DNA of 64,000 bases from Galaxea fascicularis (GCA_948470475.1 OX419338.1:33946882-34010881), one strand, 5' to 3'; positions 12,511-25,270 are shown, counted from the stretch's first letter. The notes: a model not told the origin generated them from the sequence alone. Program-made: numbers and translations.

Positions 12511-12741
12511 TTTGTCCAGATTGTTAGCTAGCGTCTATAAATTTTGTCTCTATTTTAATTTAGTTCTACTTTTGAAACGAGAACTGCCTTTTCGGCGCAT
12601 GCACTCGATTAATGGCCTGACGAAATGTGAAGATGACTGCGCATTGAGGATGCGCAGAAACAAGCGCGAGTGTCCGTTGACGAAACAAAGGGGAACAGCG
12701 TTTGCACGCGCTGTTCTCAGCTTAACGCTCAGTTATCCGAC

Positions 12742-15700
12742 ATGAGGAAAAGGTTTAAGGTAGTTTTTATTGTGAATGCGCTCGCAGCTGTGCGTGCGCT
12801 GCAACTTATTGATCCAAATCTACTACCTTATGATTACCCTGAGTGGACCGAAGTACGAGGGTACCGTAAGTTACATTTACTGTTTCAAGTGAAGGGTTTT
12901 ATACAACACTATTGTGAATAGCAAGTTTGCCCTGAAATCAGAATGAGCTTAGTTTCCACTTAAAGAGTGCAGATATAAAATGTAAGAAGATCATTCATTT
13001 ATTTAGTTTTAAAACTTAATTGGGTACTTCCGGGACTCAAGGAAACTCAAAACACGAGTTTTGACAAAGGCTCAAGACACAGCATTAAATAATTTTGTTT
13101 AAAGCACAATGACGAGAGAAAGTGAAATCGCGCCAGCAGGCGAAATAGTTTAATGCATTCGCGACCGCCTCCCACGACCGCATTTGGGTGTATTTCTACT
13201 GACATAAGTCTTCTTCCAAGGTGTTCTCCACAGAGGATCCTGGGTATGAGGTTGTACAGACGTCTGATGGTCATGCTGACGTTAAAAGCTCACAACGAAA
13301 TTACCTCTGAAATTTCAAAATTAAAACTGCATTGCGCGTACAACCTCCAGTTGTTGACAACTATCGTAAGCAGACATAAAATCACGGCCCCGGCGATTTC
13401 TCCACTGAAGCTCTTCATTTATAACCTGACGTAGAAGGACACCTCTCGAAAGCCGACGCGGAAATCAGAAGCGCCATAGGCCGACCGGCCTCTTGAAAGA
13501 GGGGTTCTGAGGATTTGTTTCTCAATTCAGCGACACGTGTGCAGTTTCTTAAATGTTTCCGGCGTCCAGTTACTGTTCACTGCTTTACATTATCTTGTGA
13601 ATTCTAATACAAGGAGTAACTGTCCCACCCTACGGTTCCTCAAGTCTTTCAAGCGCCTCCCCCCCCCGTCCCCCCCGTAATCGAACACCTCTCCGGTCCG
13701 CAAAGAAGTCCCCTTACAGGAAGTCTGACTGTGCTTTGCGTTTGCGGCATGTGCTCTGTTCAGTTCTTATATTACTTGAAGATTCTACTGTGAAAATGTT
13801 TCGCGCAATCCCGAAAAGTGCAGCTAAGGTTCAAATTGAACACCGAGGGCAAAGTTCTCGGTCTTCAAATGCCTTCCTCGTCTTCAACCCGTGTGTAGGT
13901 ATAAGGTTTCAGATTTGGTTTGCGCGTACATGGTGACTGCACGTTATAGCTGATTCTGTAGAAACCCGTTTACGCCTCATATTGGAACAAAAAATTCCGA
14001 GACACGACGCAAAAAGAACAAATTCCTTTACAGCTGCTCCACTGTTATGCAGTTCAGACGATGATTGTTTAAAAGGAAAGGCCAGATGCATTCGCGGAGA
14101 GTGCCATTGTGACAACCCAATTGCATTCGGGGATGGAAAGAAATGTTATACGAAATGTAAGTCAACATATGTCTAAAGTTCATACAACTAGAGGCCGGTA
14201 TAGATTTTCAGTTAACTCTTTAAACCCCAAGAGTGATCAGCATCAAATTTCTCCTTGTAACATCAACGCTTTATAAAACGGTGGTCGTGCGAATTAAGGA
14301 CAGGATCACACAGTTTGCTTGATATTTTAACAATTTCTCCCTACTACTTCTATTGAAAATATGTAGGGGCCGCAAATGAGAAATTGAATTTTGATCATAG
14401 GGTTTGAAGGGTTAAGGAGGAAGAGGAAACAAGGAGGGAGGGGGAGGGTGGTGCGAAGGGCGCTGGGAAGAGAAAGCCCGTTCCAGAATTCCTCTCTTGG
14501 AAACTGAGGCCCAGTTAAGACGCCGTACTTCATCAGAGCCGAATCGAATTCAACGAATTAACATCATGTGAACTACTCAATTGGGAACGGCTGATTTAAG
14601 TTAGATCAGCTGAGTCCGGCAATTAATCCCGCCTGGCTCAGCCGGGAAGAACGGCTGTTGACCAGCTTTGATTCAGACGCCGTACTTCTCATACATACAT
14701 ACATACATGGCTGAGCCAGGCGGGATTACATGTATGTATGTATGTAATCCCGCCTGGCTCAGCCGGGAAGAACGGCTTTTGACCGGCTTTGATTCAGACG
14801 CCGTACTTCTCATGAGCCGAACCAATGCATAAATTATTTTAATGTATTTTTCATGCTGTTTTTTACATGAGAACATGCTCAAAGGAGTGTTGCAGGAGAA
14901 AAACGAAGGCTTGGCGAGGTGAAATGTGTAGTTTGCGTTTCGGTACGACTAAATATAAGCTTACTTGAATACAAGAACGGCTGTACTGACGCATCGCCAC
15001 CACTCGATGAGGCATGACCAAATCAGTCCAAAAGACGAGTGAGTGCTCATACGGTTATCACTTGTCTTCTTCTTGCAAAATGGGCTAAGAGGGTTTGCAT
15101 TCTTCTTCTTTTTTCACTGTTTTCTAGCATTTTGAGCCGAAGCAAGGCTCTTGTTTGCAGATCTCGGCGTGCGCCATGTTTACAATTGTATGCTAATTCG
15201 TTGACCGAATCGAATTTTCTTTAATGAATGGGCCATATTCGTATTCTCGGCATTGACCTGGATCTAGCATGAAGTGGAGGCTCTTTCGGGGGAATCTTTT
15301 CATGTGTAAATATATATATTCCCCCGCAAGAGCCTCCACTTCATGCTAGATCCAGTTCAATACCGAGAATACGAATATGGCCTATTAATTTCGGCCGAGC
15401 GAAGCTCGGCGTCTGAGTCAATTCAGCCTGGATTAATTAATTTAGGTCGACCTAATCATTGAATTCGATTCGGCTCGGCTGAAGTACGGCGTCTGAACCG
15501 GACCTGAGAGTAAATTGCATCTCAGCGTTGCCGGCTTTGGTGTTATTTCACGTTAGTTTTAGCACGCCTCCTGTACACTTCTCAGGGAATTACCTCTTAA
15601 CTAGAACAGTCTAGTTTCAAGTACTGAAAACGCATTTCTACAGGGTAGAAAACTCTATTTAAGTCTCAAATCGTTCTAGCTGAACACGAGTGCTCTACTA

Positions 15701-18700
15701 ATAGGTCATTTCCGAGTTCATGTCTGCCTCCTCTTCAAAGCGATTCTAAGTGCAAAGTTTTTGTTATGAAAATCAGTTTTCATTCATATGTAAAGTAGAA
15801 CTAATACCATCACAAAAACTTCGCACTTAGAGTCGCTTTGAAGAGAGGAGGCAGACATGAACTCGGAAATGGCCTATTGGGGAGACTGTAAATCAAATAA
15901 ACTCTAAATTAAATCAAATGTTGGTTTTTGAGGAGAGGGGAAAACCGGAGAAAAACCTCTCGAAGCAGAGTAGAGAAACAATAAATTCAGCCCACTTATG
16001 ACCGACGCCGAGTCCGGGAATCGAACCCGGGACACATTAGTGGAAGGTGAGCGGTCTCACCACTGCGCCAACCCTGCTCCCCTCTGGACTTAAGGTCCAG
16101 ACTAACCTTTTGATGTATCATTGGTGTTTGTATTCAGAGGTAATTTCAATGCGAAAAGGGACTACTTACATGTTAAACGGTTGACAAAGCTAACCCAAAT
16201 CCCTGTCATCTAGAGATTTGTGTCGCAAAGATAATTTAATCAAGTCATCCCTTCCTTGGAGTCTGGAGCCATATTTGTTCTAAGTGAATCACTGGAAACC
16301 GTATTTTTTCTCACAGGGTTTGCTAAATGCAAATGGGACTTGCAGAAACACTGTGAATCCTCGCCGCTGTATCACAACTCACATTGCATATGGAACCCAA
16401 GATTCGGTATTGAAATTCTCCTCTGCAAGTGTAACAAGGGACATTACGGAAGAGCTGGATACATTGGATGTGTAAAGGCTGAAGGTAAACGAAATCAAAT
16501 CAAACTGTAGGCGATGGTGGTGACGATGCTTATCTTGATTATGCCAATGTCGATGATGATGACGACGCCAATGTGGCCGATAAGGATCGTAATGATTATC
16601 AAATGACAATGGGGATAATGGTGATAATGATGATGATGACGACAACGACGACGACGACGACGATGACGATGATGACGATGATGATGATAATGAAGTTGAT
16701 GACCTTAATGACTTGGCAATGATGATGATGACACTGTTGACGATGACAATGATAATGATGGAAATGACGATGATGATTATTATTGTCATATGATATAACA
16801 GGAATGATAGTGATAATGATGATGAAGGTTATCAAATGACATAATGGAGAGGATATTGATGATGATGATGAGGAGGACGGGAAGGACGGGTATGACGACG
16901 ATGTGTTTGTTTTGCAGACGATCCAGATGGGAAGCGAACTTGCTTAGGGGATAAGTACTGCCCGCCTTTGTCCTTCTGTAACAGCAAAACTCGCCGATGC
17001 CAGTGCAAACAAGGTCTCACGGGCAACGGAGTCAAGTGTCGTCCATGTAAGGTTTCTTGGTTATTGATATAGCTGCTTTGTTCTCGGTGATTGACGTTTT
17101 GAGACCTCTAAATTGCGCAAACAAAAACACTGTCAATGCAACAAATTAAAAACACGTCTTTGTAATTTGACTGAAGCTGAACAAACATGGAAAATTAAGC
17201 GTTTCAACACTTGCTATTTAAATGGCTTGCGGGCCTAACAACTGACATTATTTATTATAATAAGAAAGCACACTCCTTGACAGTCAAAGTGAATAATGGA
17301 TATTTAAAGGCCGCACGTGAGGTTGGAACAAAACACAATTTGGTGCAAGCGGTAATCTACTCTGCCAAATCTTTGTGACTCATTTTACTCCATATTTGTT
17401 CCCAGTACCCGGACGTGTCCCATGCAAATCGGATAACGACTGTCAGCGGTTTGCGTATTGTAAGGACGCAACTTGCCACTGTAAATACGAACTGATAGGC
17501 GATGGCAAAACATGCAATCGAGGTAAGAATGTTAATGCAGATCCAGCATTTTAGGCCTTGATCTTACATGGAAGCCGGGTACACCGGGTGGCCGACCTAT
17601 CGTCTTAGCTGAGGTGAAGCGTAGGCCGCTTTTTGACTGTGCTAATTGTTTTATGCCCAAGTTATCATGGCGTGTTGCAACGCGAGGAAACTGTGCTCTC
17701 TCCTGAACAATTAGAGAAAAGGCGGTGACAATACTATCGAGAGTGATATTGCCGCGTACCGGATTTGGTTGTTGCTGCTAATTGTGGTCGCGCCGAGAGA
17801 AATATTTTTACGGGCGGAAGGCAAACGATGACGAAAATGATTGTGATATATAATGATGACAATGATGTCGAGAGTGGTGATGGGCGCTCTGTTCATTTGT
17901 TGTTGATGATGATGGCCGGTGATTGTGGTTGTACCAAGAGAAATGTTTCACGGGCGTACATAGGGCTTAACACTTCCAAGACGTCTCACTGACAAAAAAA
18001 ACTTAAATTGTATTACCTGAATTTATACTCTTTCCTTAATTTGCATGTGGATGATTGTGATCTAGATAACATTTGATGACGATGGTCTTGTGATGACGGT
18101 GATGATATTTAAGTGAATTTGTTTTTGGAACTCTTGCTGCGCCGAACTCAAGAAAAAGGTGTAACCTAACTTAACCTCACGACATAGGAAATCTCTCTTT
18201 CTGCTGTTTTTATTAAAGCTCCTCGACAAAAATGCAGAAGCAAGCAAGATTGTCATGCATTTGCGAACTGCATGAACGGCTATTGCGTTTGCAAAGACGG
18301 TCCGGGAAACGGCGAATTCTGCCGGACACGTAAGTTTTCTGACAGAGCGGTTTTCAATCCAGTGTTGAAGGTGATCCACGCTTTACTATATCTGTAACTG
18401 GTGGAGAAAACACGAGTCACTCACTTTCCTACCCACGAGGAGAAAACTGCTACCACACAGTTTCATTTTTTGGTTTTGAAGTGTGCAATTGAAAAGTGCT
18501 TATGAAGAAATCGTCCTGAATATGGCCATAACATGATTTTGTGCTTTAGAGAATGAGAAAGGGAGAGCTCAAATGGAGAAGAGTCCATAGGAAACAATCT
18601 ATCATAATTATTGCACCTTTTTTATCAGTTGATTATTATTATTGTTATTATTATTATTATTATTATTATATATTGTTAAGCATGTTTGTACTTTTTACCC

Positions 18701-19143
18701 ATACTAACTGGGTACGCAGTATTCATTTACGTTTGTATTTACTCGGGAAAAAATAAAATAGGTAGCTGTTGTTTTATATTGATTGTGCGGATGAACAGAT
18801 GAGATTGATGCTAAAAATGACATATTTATACAACAGAATGCAAACTTTCAATTGACCATCCTACATTTTTCTCCACGCAATCAGGTTTTGACATATGCTA
18901 CCCTAAAAATCCATGTGGTTGGAACAATGGCTGTCGGAAGGACCGTTTAACTGGTGACTTATGGTGTATTTGTAAGATTGGTGTTGATAACAATGGAAAC
19001 TGCGTTGGTAAGTATAACTTCATATGCCAACTGAAATGCGTGCATATGGTAATAAAAGACATGTCTCTACTGAGAGTTTCTGTTGTTTGTCTCGGCGATC
19101 CGAACATTAGCAAAGTGGTGTTTGTTATTGATGACGGTGGTGG

Positions 19144-19175
<32 letters not shown>

Positions 19176-22100
19176 GTCATGTTAATACGAGAAAAGTAAA
19201 TCTTTTTTCACTCACTTATCCACACCAGAAACAAACTTCCTTATGCTTACGAAAAAAATAATCTGAACAATTTCTGGTTTCAGTGAGGCATTTTACATTT
19301 CACTATCTTGTCTGAATGAAGGTTGGACATCTCACAGAACTCATTTAGAATTGTTTCGAAGTATGGTCTAGAAGAAATTAGAAATAATGTTTGCGTTGAT
19401 TTTTCCTTTCATGTCTCATAAGGTCTCATAAGAAATCACATCGCCGTCAACCAGCGTGAAGAAGAACCGTCTTATCGATATCATTAATAGTCTTATTATT
19501 AACAAAAACTATCCCTGTTGACAGAATGCTTCAACGACCAGCACTGTGCCGAACATAAGGCCAAATGTGTTAACCATAAGTGTGAATGCCGTGACGAACT
19601 CTACAGAAGCCACGGGCGATGCACGAACTACAGTAAGTTGCAGTTCGAAGTACTTCTTACTGAGTCCTTGAAACTATCTGATTTTGACAAAGTGACGTTC
19701 GATCACAGCCGCCTGAATCTGCTGGTTACGATTTTGCCTTAAATTTTAACTTGTAAAAATGTTGCTTATGTTACTTTTTAGACGTGCAACCACAAAAATG
19801 CAAACAGGACAAAAATTGCCATCCCGACGCTAAGTGCGAGGATGGAAAGTGCGTCTGCCAGGGAAAAAGACTTGGGAATGGATTACACTGCCGAAGTATG
19901 TTCTGAAAGTTTATTTTTATGTCGGCAAGGAAATATGACTAGAAGGATGACTAAGGAGAAGACATCACATTCGTTCATTCCTTTTCGTTCGTTTGACACT
20001 GAAATAAGATTCATTTTTCAGCTGCATTGGACTGTCCGAAAGGCTTTGAGGACTCATGTGGTAGTCGCGGGGTGTGTTTGAAGGATCCATACATGACGCA
20101 CATAAGAGATTGCAAGTGTTTCAGAGGTCATTACTTTGATCTTCCTCCTGGATACTGTATAGGTAAACACATGATTTGAAATTTATGATTATTATCGTGA
20201 TTGTGATCGTGACTCTGACTGTTCGTGATCGTAATCGTGATTGTGGTTGTCATGGTGATCGTAGGTGATCGTGACTGACTGTGGTTGTGATCGTGATTAA
20301 AATAAAAGCGGACTGAAAAACCGACAGTTTAAATCCCACACCCTCTTCGACCTTCGTTATATTCAAATTGTTCCAATTTATGGCGGCGTTTTCTTGGAGG
20401 GCAATCAGCTAATTGCGGCGTTCTGTCAGGAATCTATATACACTATGGGTATTTGTGTGTGTTTTCGTGGCTTGCGTTTCTGTTCCGGCTTTTCCAATAA
20501 AGAAACCAATTTTTTGAATGAACGTCCCTCAGTCAGTACGTCAGTCAGTTAGTCTGTCATCATTCCAGGTGAGTTTCTTTCTATGTGGAATACGATGTCA
20601 GCGTAAGCAAGTAAAATTCAAAGGGAAATGTTTGTCTTGCAAACATCGTCTCGTGCACTTTGTTTTACATAGAACACGTTTTGTCTCGGATCAACTGTTA
20701 ATGCTAATAACCCTTATTTTATAGAATGCCAAAGCAACAAGGAGTGTCCAATTTCTGCTTCTTGCAGGCGCTTTTACTGTGTATGTAAAGATGAACTCAT
20801 AAAGAAGGGATTTACTAAAACATGTATGCCAGGTGAGGTATCTCCGTATTATTTTTAAATACCCCAGAATACAGCTCAACTTGTACTTGGGGGTTTCCCA
20901 CTTTCTCCTGGATCTCTGCAAGACGTTTCCATGACCAATAGAGTCTCTTGGGGACAGGTTGTCAGCCCATCGTCCGTGTCTGGACAATCTATAATTCTCA
21001 CTGAAGGAGGGTCATATACCCGAGACGTCTGTGTTTTTAGGAAACATTTCTGACACTTATGATATATTTTTCACTCTATCAATCGAACCACTAATACGTT
21101 CCAAGTGTCACGCGTCACCTGTGAACCTTGCGTTAATCGTTTAATTTAAAATCAATTCTGTCGCCAGAGCCTCTTTGGTTTTGGTCAGCACCAACGGTAC
21201 ATGACCAAAGAAAGAGTTGGCTTAGGGGACGAGATTGACGCAGCGTGCAATTGTCTTAACAGGTCCTGTGCACAAGTGCAAAGTCAAAAGTGATTGCCAT
21301 GCAAAGGCGAAGTGCTTTCTTGGAAAGTGCGTCTGCCAAAACATGTTTACAGGGAATGGAAAATTCTGTAGAGGTGAGCAGAGGCATCAAGCAATGGGAA
21401 TGGTAAAGGGTCTGAACAGTCGGCAGAAAAAGAGAGCGAGGAAGAGATTGTAGCATTGTAGTGCTAATATCTTCGACACACACAAATGAAAACAAGGATG
21501 ACTGAGGAGTTGAAGAAGGCACTTAAATTGCAGAACAACACCAGTTAGTGGCCAGAGCGGGATTTGAACCCGTGTCATTAAACCACTCGGCCATCCTGTC
21601 TCCTCCGGGAGGTGACAAGGGAGACCTTAAAGCATAAACTGTTGTTTTCAGTTCACCTAAAGCTGAGCAGGGTCTGGTTATCTAACAAGTGGACAAGCGT
21701 TGAAGAGTAGGAGAGACTATGGCAATTTAACAAAGTCTTGAACGGTCTCATGTTATCCTTATCGTTTAACATTAGAGGGAGGTCGACGCCTGGTTTCTTA
21801 TGATTACTTCCGGCTACCATGCATGTCTACATTACTAAGTCCTTTGTTCTTACATATTGCCTGCATCGTGGTTCTCCTATGTACAAGGCTTGTTGTTAGT
21901 TAACATTCCCAAGGTGTTGTCAGTATCATTTAGGAAAGGCTTTAAGATCAAGGTATTGTTTTTATCTGCAGAAGCGCTGTCGTGTTCTAAGAAACAACTA
22001 GAGCAATGCGGGGAGCATGCTACATGTATTGCTGATCCTTATCTGCCGGACCATCCAGTCTGTAGGTGCGTTAAAGGATTTAAAGTGTCCAAAGAAAACA

Positions 22101-25100
22101 AATGCGCAGGTGAGTAAAATGACACTGCGTATTTATCACTCAGTATTTAATAGTACAGTGTAAATCGTTACAAACAATACGGAAAAAAAACGCAACGAGT
22201 GCATTGTGGGAATCTTTAAGAACATGGAATAAGTGCCCATATAGAATTTCTTGGGGTGTACCTAGACAAACACCCACTTACTTGGAAATACTTACTTGGT
22301 ATTTTATCCAGGACGCGTTTCTACTTATCTTGTTAGACCAAACTCATGCTGTACTACACAATAATTTACCCATATATCACTTGTAACTCTATGAGGTCGT
22401 CCACTTACGTATCTAATTTAAACTGAATTTACTATCTACAAAAGCGGGCTGTGCGAGCTATTCCAATCCAGACTATCGAGCACATACTGCTCCTCAACTT
22501 TCCAAACTTTAGACATCTTCCAAATCAATACCCTCGATATTGCTAAATTTATGTTCCGCTACCACAATTATTTGCTGCCTCCACTTTTCCTCAATCTGTT
22601 TATGACAAACAGTCAAGTCCATAGATATGACACAAGAACAGCCAGCAATCATCGCATTCCTGCCGTGCGAACATCAAGAAATTCACAATTCTTTACCAAG
22701 GACCCAGAGTCTGGAACTGTCTTCCTGCCTCTATTACAATAGGCCATATTCGTATTCTCGGTATTGAACTGGATCTAGCATGAAGTGGAGACTCTTGCGG
22801 GGACTACATTTGCATATCAAAATATTCCCCCGCAAGAGCCTCCATTTCATGCTAGATCCAGTTCAATACCGAGAATACGAATATCGCCTATTTGTCAAGC
22901 TTTTCTACCTTTAAGAACAAAGTGCTCGAGTTTTTATTAAAGTAGTTTCTGAGTTTAGTTTCTGTCGCACTCTTTTGCAGCCCTTATCTCGTATAATATT
23001 GTGATGTCGAGGTGGCCTCTCCTATAAGCCTGGTGGTTTCTTGAGGTCTCCGCTCCTAACAACATGCTGTAAAATTTGTCTTTTAACATAAAGCCTAAAT
23101 AAATGATGATGATGATGATGATGTGTGCTTCTCGCCATTCTCGAGAGCTCTCTAAAATTCCCAAGTGTTTATATTGCACAACATTGCACAAGAAAAAAGT
23201 TCTTTCTTTTGTAGTATACAATTTAAGACTTGCCCGAAGATTAGAGAGACACAACAGCGAGGGACACCCTGCTATAAATAAAATACGATGCAAAATGTTG
23301 TCCTGGGTAAGTCCCTGGTTCAACTCCTGGGTCATCCTTGTAAATAGCCAACCGGTTTTCCTCAGGCCAGCTGGGATTCTTATCGTGTTATGTTTATTTG
23401 AATTATTTGTTTCATGTATTTGCTCGGCCCCACTAGCCTTTGTCTGCTATAAATACTTCCAAGGGTAAAAAAGGTCATTTATTTATCTTTTTATAACCAC
23501 GTTCTCGTTCCGGCTGCTTGGACTACAGATATTGACGAATGTCAGACTTTGAGAGCTACTTGCAAGAGCAATCGGTGTCAGAACACAGTTGGCTCGTATT
23601 ATTGCACCAAATGCCCAGAGGGGTACACTGAAGGCCACAGTGGATCCTGTATAGGTTGGTAAAGTATATACTAGATAACTCATCATAAAGAACATTCGCC
23701 TGCGTGCAGTTAAAATCCTCTCAAGCGCTTTTGTTTCCTAGTCTTGTTGAAGCATTTCTTCTTGAGCTTGATCAATGCCCCAAACAAGAAACGTTGAGGA
23801 CACTGGCACGAGTAAAGGACATGGGATTGTTTAAGTTCACGGAACGTGATAATGGTTACATTTTCTTGACGTAGTTGCAAATGAGCTTGTTCTCGTCTGG
23901 CCTTAAAGGCACACAAACTTTCACAAGGCTAGAAAGCACTGCCTTTCATTTGTGCAAATATGAGAAAACAAAGACCTGGTGCTTCTTTCGTCAAATTGTC
24001 ACTTTTCCTTCCGAGTGACTCACGGCTGCCAGTCAGAGCTCCGTGCCTTGAAGTTCTGCGAGTGCAAGTATTTTACCATTGCACTGAAGAAAGGTGGCCA
24101 ACTCATTGCCTTGAGTGTTTCATTTTTCAGCTGTAGACCAGTGTGACTGCGGCGAAAATGAAGAATGCTACGATGGAGAATGTTACTGCGCTGAGGGATA
24201 TGAAAGAGATCAATTTGGGCAATGTTTCTGGCCTGAAGGAGGTGAGAGCGTAAATACAATTGCAAGATAATTTATCTTTTTCAAGAATGAGAATTCTGCT
24301 TAAGAGGCCCTTTCTAGAAAGTCGAGTGGGCATACGAAATATCTGAAACGTGAAGCGAACAAGCCGAGCGGGATTGGCTATACGAGAGAGGCCTCCGCCA
24401 CGCCTCTTGTCGCTTTTTATCCTTGCTCCAGTCAGGCCGCGCCGTTAATGATTTAAGCTCTCGATTATCCGGAGAGGGACTGGTAGCTGTCGGTAGATAG
24501 GGTATGTGAATTGGACTGGAGTGATGGACAAGGAGGGAGGGGGGGGGGACAGATTTGTACCTTCCACGACAGTGTTTCGTTCATTCATACGTTTTGTCAT
24601 TTTTTTGCCTCACACGGCTAAGTGTTCCCTATCTCACTTCAGCACATCCTGGTGTCCGGCTATAACGCAAAATCGTAATCTTATTGCCAAGCAAAAGTTC
24701 ATATAATTTTCGATAGACTGCCTAGATATACTTGTAAGAAAAATCTCGACTAAATGATTGGTCAGTGGGTTTTTCTGAAAAACCTTCGACGGCTCTCTCG
24801 GCCCCTCGTCTTTTTTGCGACGTCAGCAATGAACTCGAATCTTTAGCAGGCAGCAAGCAACCGACAGAAATGGTGCCACTCATTGTCCGTTGTTATTGAC
24901 TACCGAGGCCAATAAGTTTCCATCAAACATGATAGCACATTAGTGATTTTATACTAACGCCAACAGAAACAAAGTAAACGTTTATTTTTTATATATTTCT
25001 CACAGTTTTGTCAAAAGTATGAATGACACCATCATACAATAGTAGTTTAAGACCCAAAGAAAAAACCACTTCCTTAAAAACGAACGATGCTAGTGTGTTG

Positions 25101-25270
25101 AACACAAACTATTTAATGTACATGTTCCAGTTTTAAGTTAGCTTGACTTGAAGTGGTTTGTATTTCGTCTCCTAGATTTGTTATTGGATGACGCAACTCC
25201 GACCCAGGACTTCTCTTACCAAAGCCTGCTCTTATTTGGTTTGTTTGGATTCCAGGCTCTCTCGGTGTAG
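12742..25270 (+). CDS. Secreted/GPI-anchored protein with 14 EGF-like modules, 16 exons
   Basis: Exons: 12742-12865, 14034-14156, 16317-16484, 16918-17046, 17406-17522, 18219-18329, 18885-19007, 19525-19632, 19782-19895, 20022-20162, 20725-20832, 21263-21373, 21972-22109, 23529-23654, 24131-24241 and 25176-25270 (TAG). Every intron is phase 1 and GT-AG; the product is 648 aa. Exon 1 gives a signal-peptide-like start (MRKRFKVVFIVNALAAVRA). Exons 2-15 each carry one module with six cysteines, mostly of the C-x5-C-x-A-x-C...C-x-C...G-x-G...C type. Exon 14 is a calcium-binding EGF (DIDEC, then NTVGSYYC). The last exon ends in a hydrophobic tail (SLLLFGLFGFQALSV) with no cytoplasmic segment, as in GPI signals. 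Function is unknown; adhesion or matrix roles are typical of such proteins. Exons 1 and 16 are the least certain. If the exon 15 donor were unused the frame would stop at 24270. Confidence 0.85.
14504..15508. mobile_element. About 1-kb TIR element carrying a nested MITE, intron 2 of the EGF gene
   Basis: The left end (14504: CTGAGGCCCAGTTAAGACGC, then CGTACTTCA...GAGCCGAATCGAATTCAA) is the inverse complement of the right end (15450-15508) over about 50 bases with few mismatches. Inside, a 67-bp unit (AATCCCGCCTGGCTCAGCCG...) occurs twice in direct order (14625-14692 and 14746-14813), with an inverted piece and CATA repeats between. MITE family A copy 2 is inserted at 15231-15384. There is no transposase frame, so it is a non-autonomous DNA element. 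Confidence 0.75.
15231..15384. mobile_element. Palindromic MITE, family A copy 2
   Basis: It has the same arms as the copy at 12068 (GGCCATATTCGTATTCTCGG to GAAGTGGAGGCTCTT), with a longer loop containing TATATATATT and CCCCCGCAAGAG. It is nested inside the 14504-15508 element, so it is the younger insertion. Confidence 0.9.
15700..15878. mobile_element. Palindromic MITE, family B
   Basis: The left arm AATAGGTCATTTCCGAGTTC...AGTGCAAAGTTTTTGT and the right arm ACAAAAACTTCGCACTTAGA...ACTCGGAAATGGCCTATT form an inverted repeat of about 65 bp around a loop of about 45 bp. The terminal AATAGGYCAT is shared with family A, so the two may use the same transposase. Confidence 0.85.
15884..16086 (-). 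mobile_element. tRNA-derived SINE
   Basis: On - the element starts with a tRNA-like head: GGTTGGCGCAGTGGTGAGAC (A box) and CCCGGGTTCGATTCCCGGAC (B box plus T arm). A body with TTCTCTACTCTGC, GAGAGGTTTTTCTCCGG and CCCCTCTCCTCAAAAACCAA follows. The head keeps excellent promoter boxes but lacks a normal acceptor/anticodon structure and is fused to the SINE body, so I call a SINE and not a tRNA gene. It abuts MITE family B. Confidence 0.8.
16510..16912. repeat. Long imperfect GAT/GAC trinucleotide repeat
   Basis: It fills intron 3 of the EGF gene almost completely, up to the exon 4 acceptor at 16917. The apparent frames on both strands (poly-Ser, poly-Ile/Val) are low-complexity artefacts. Confidence 0.9.
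18631..18672. repeat. (TTA)n microsatellite
   Basis: A run of TTA/ATT triplets lies in intron 6 of the EGF gene. Confidence 0.9.
19128..19178. repeat. (GAT)n microsatellite
   Basis: A nearly pure run of GAT triplets lies in intron 7 of the EGF gene. Confidence 0.9.
20185..20300. repeat. Imperfect GTGATCGTGATTGTG minisatellite
   Basis: Short words of the type GTGATCGT, GTGATTGT and GTGACT are repeated irregularly in intron 10 of the EGF gene, just after exon 10. Confidence 0.75.
21475..21606 (-). mobile_element. tRNA-Leu-like SINE fragment
   Basis: On - the head reads GACAGGATGGCCGAGTGGTT, then GGGTTCAAATCCCGCTCTGG (A and B boxes separated by only a few bases). A body with CTCAGTCATCCTTG follows, as in the copy at 12293. 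The variable and anticodon arms are missing, so it is not a functional tRNA. Confidence 0.65.
22220..23122 (+). mobile_element. Degenerate non-LTR retrotransposon 3' fragment, split by a MITE
   Basis: Broken frames give reverse-transcriptase C-terminal signatures in order: IEFLGVYLDKH then TWK (about 22240), KSGL/QKRAVR-type text (about 22440), FMFRYHNYLLPP (22550), YDTRTASNHRIP (22626) and an FTKDPESGTVFLP region equivalent to the usual YQGPxxWNSLP (22685). MITE A copy 3 interrupts it at 22740-22890, and the coding part resumes (LSSFSTFKNKVLEFLLK). The 3' end has AATAAA and a (GAT)n tail at 23098-23122. Several stops and frameshifts show it is dead. It lies in intron 13 of the EGF gene. Confidence 0.75.
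22740..22890. mobile_element. Palindromic MITE, family A copy 3
   Basis: Arms TAGGCCATATTCGTATTCTC... and ...GAATACGAATATCGCCTA are inverse complements over about 60 bases around a loop of about 30 bp. It is inserted into the RT fragment just before the end of its coding part, so it is younger than that fragment. Confidence 0.9.
23305..23475 (+). mobile_element. SINE body related to the 12293 copy
   Basis: The text CCTGGTTCAACTCCTGGGTC, then ATCCTTGTAAATAGCCAAC and GCCAGCTGGGATTCTTATCG parallels 12347-12480 word for word with scattered changes, ending in a T/A-rich tail. The A-box head is not recognisable, so the copy is 5' truncated or decayed. Confidence 0.6.

Noticed and set aside
16008..16086. 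Possible tRNA gene with good A and B boxes on -
   Set aside because: It lacks a normal tRNA fold and is continuous with a SINE body.
16379..16835. Ser- and Ile/Val-rich frames on -
   Set aside because: Translation of the GAT repeat in an intron of the EGF gene, and antisense to exon 3.
24242..24270. Read-through of the exon 15 donor of the EGF gene to a near stop
   Set aside because: The donor GTGAGA is good, and a phase-1 exon with a GPI-like tail and a stop exists at 25176-25270. Kept only as an alternative.
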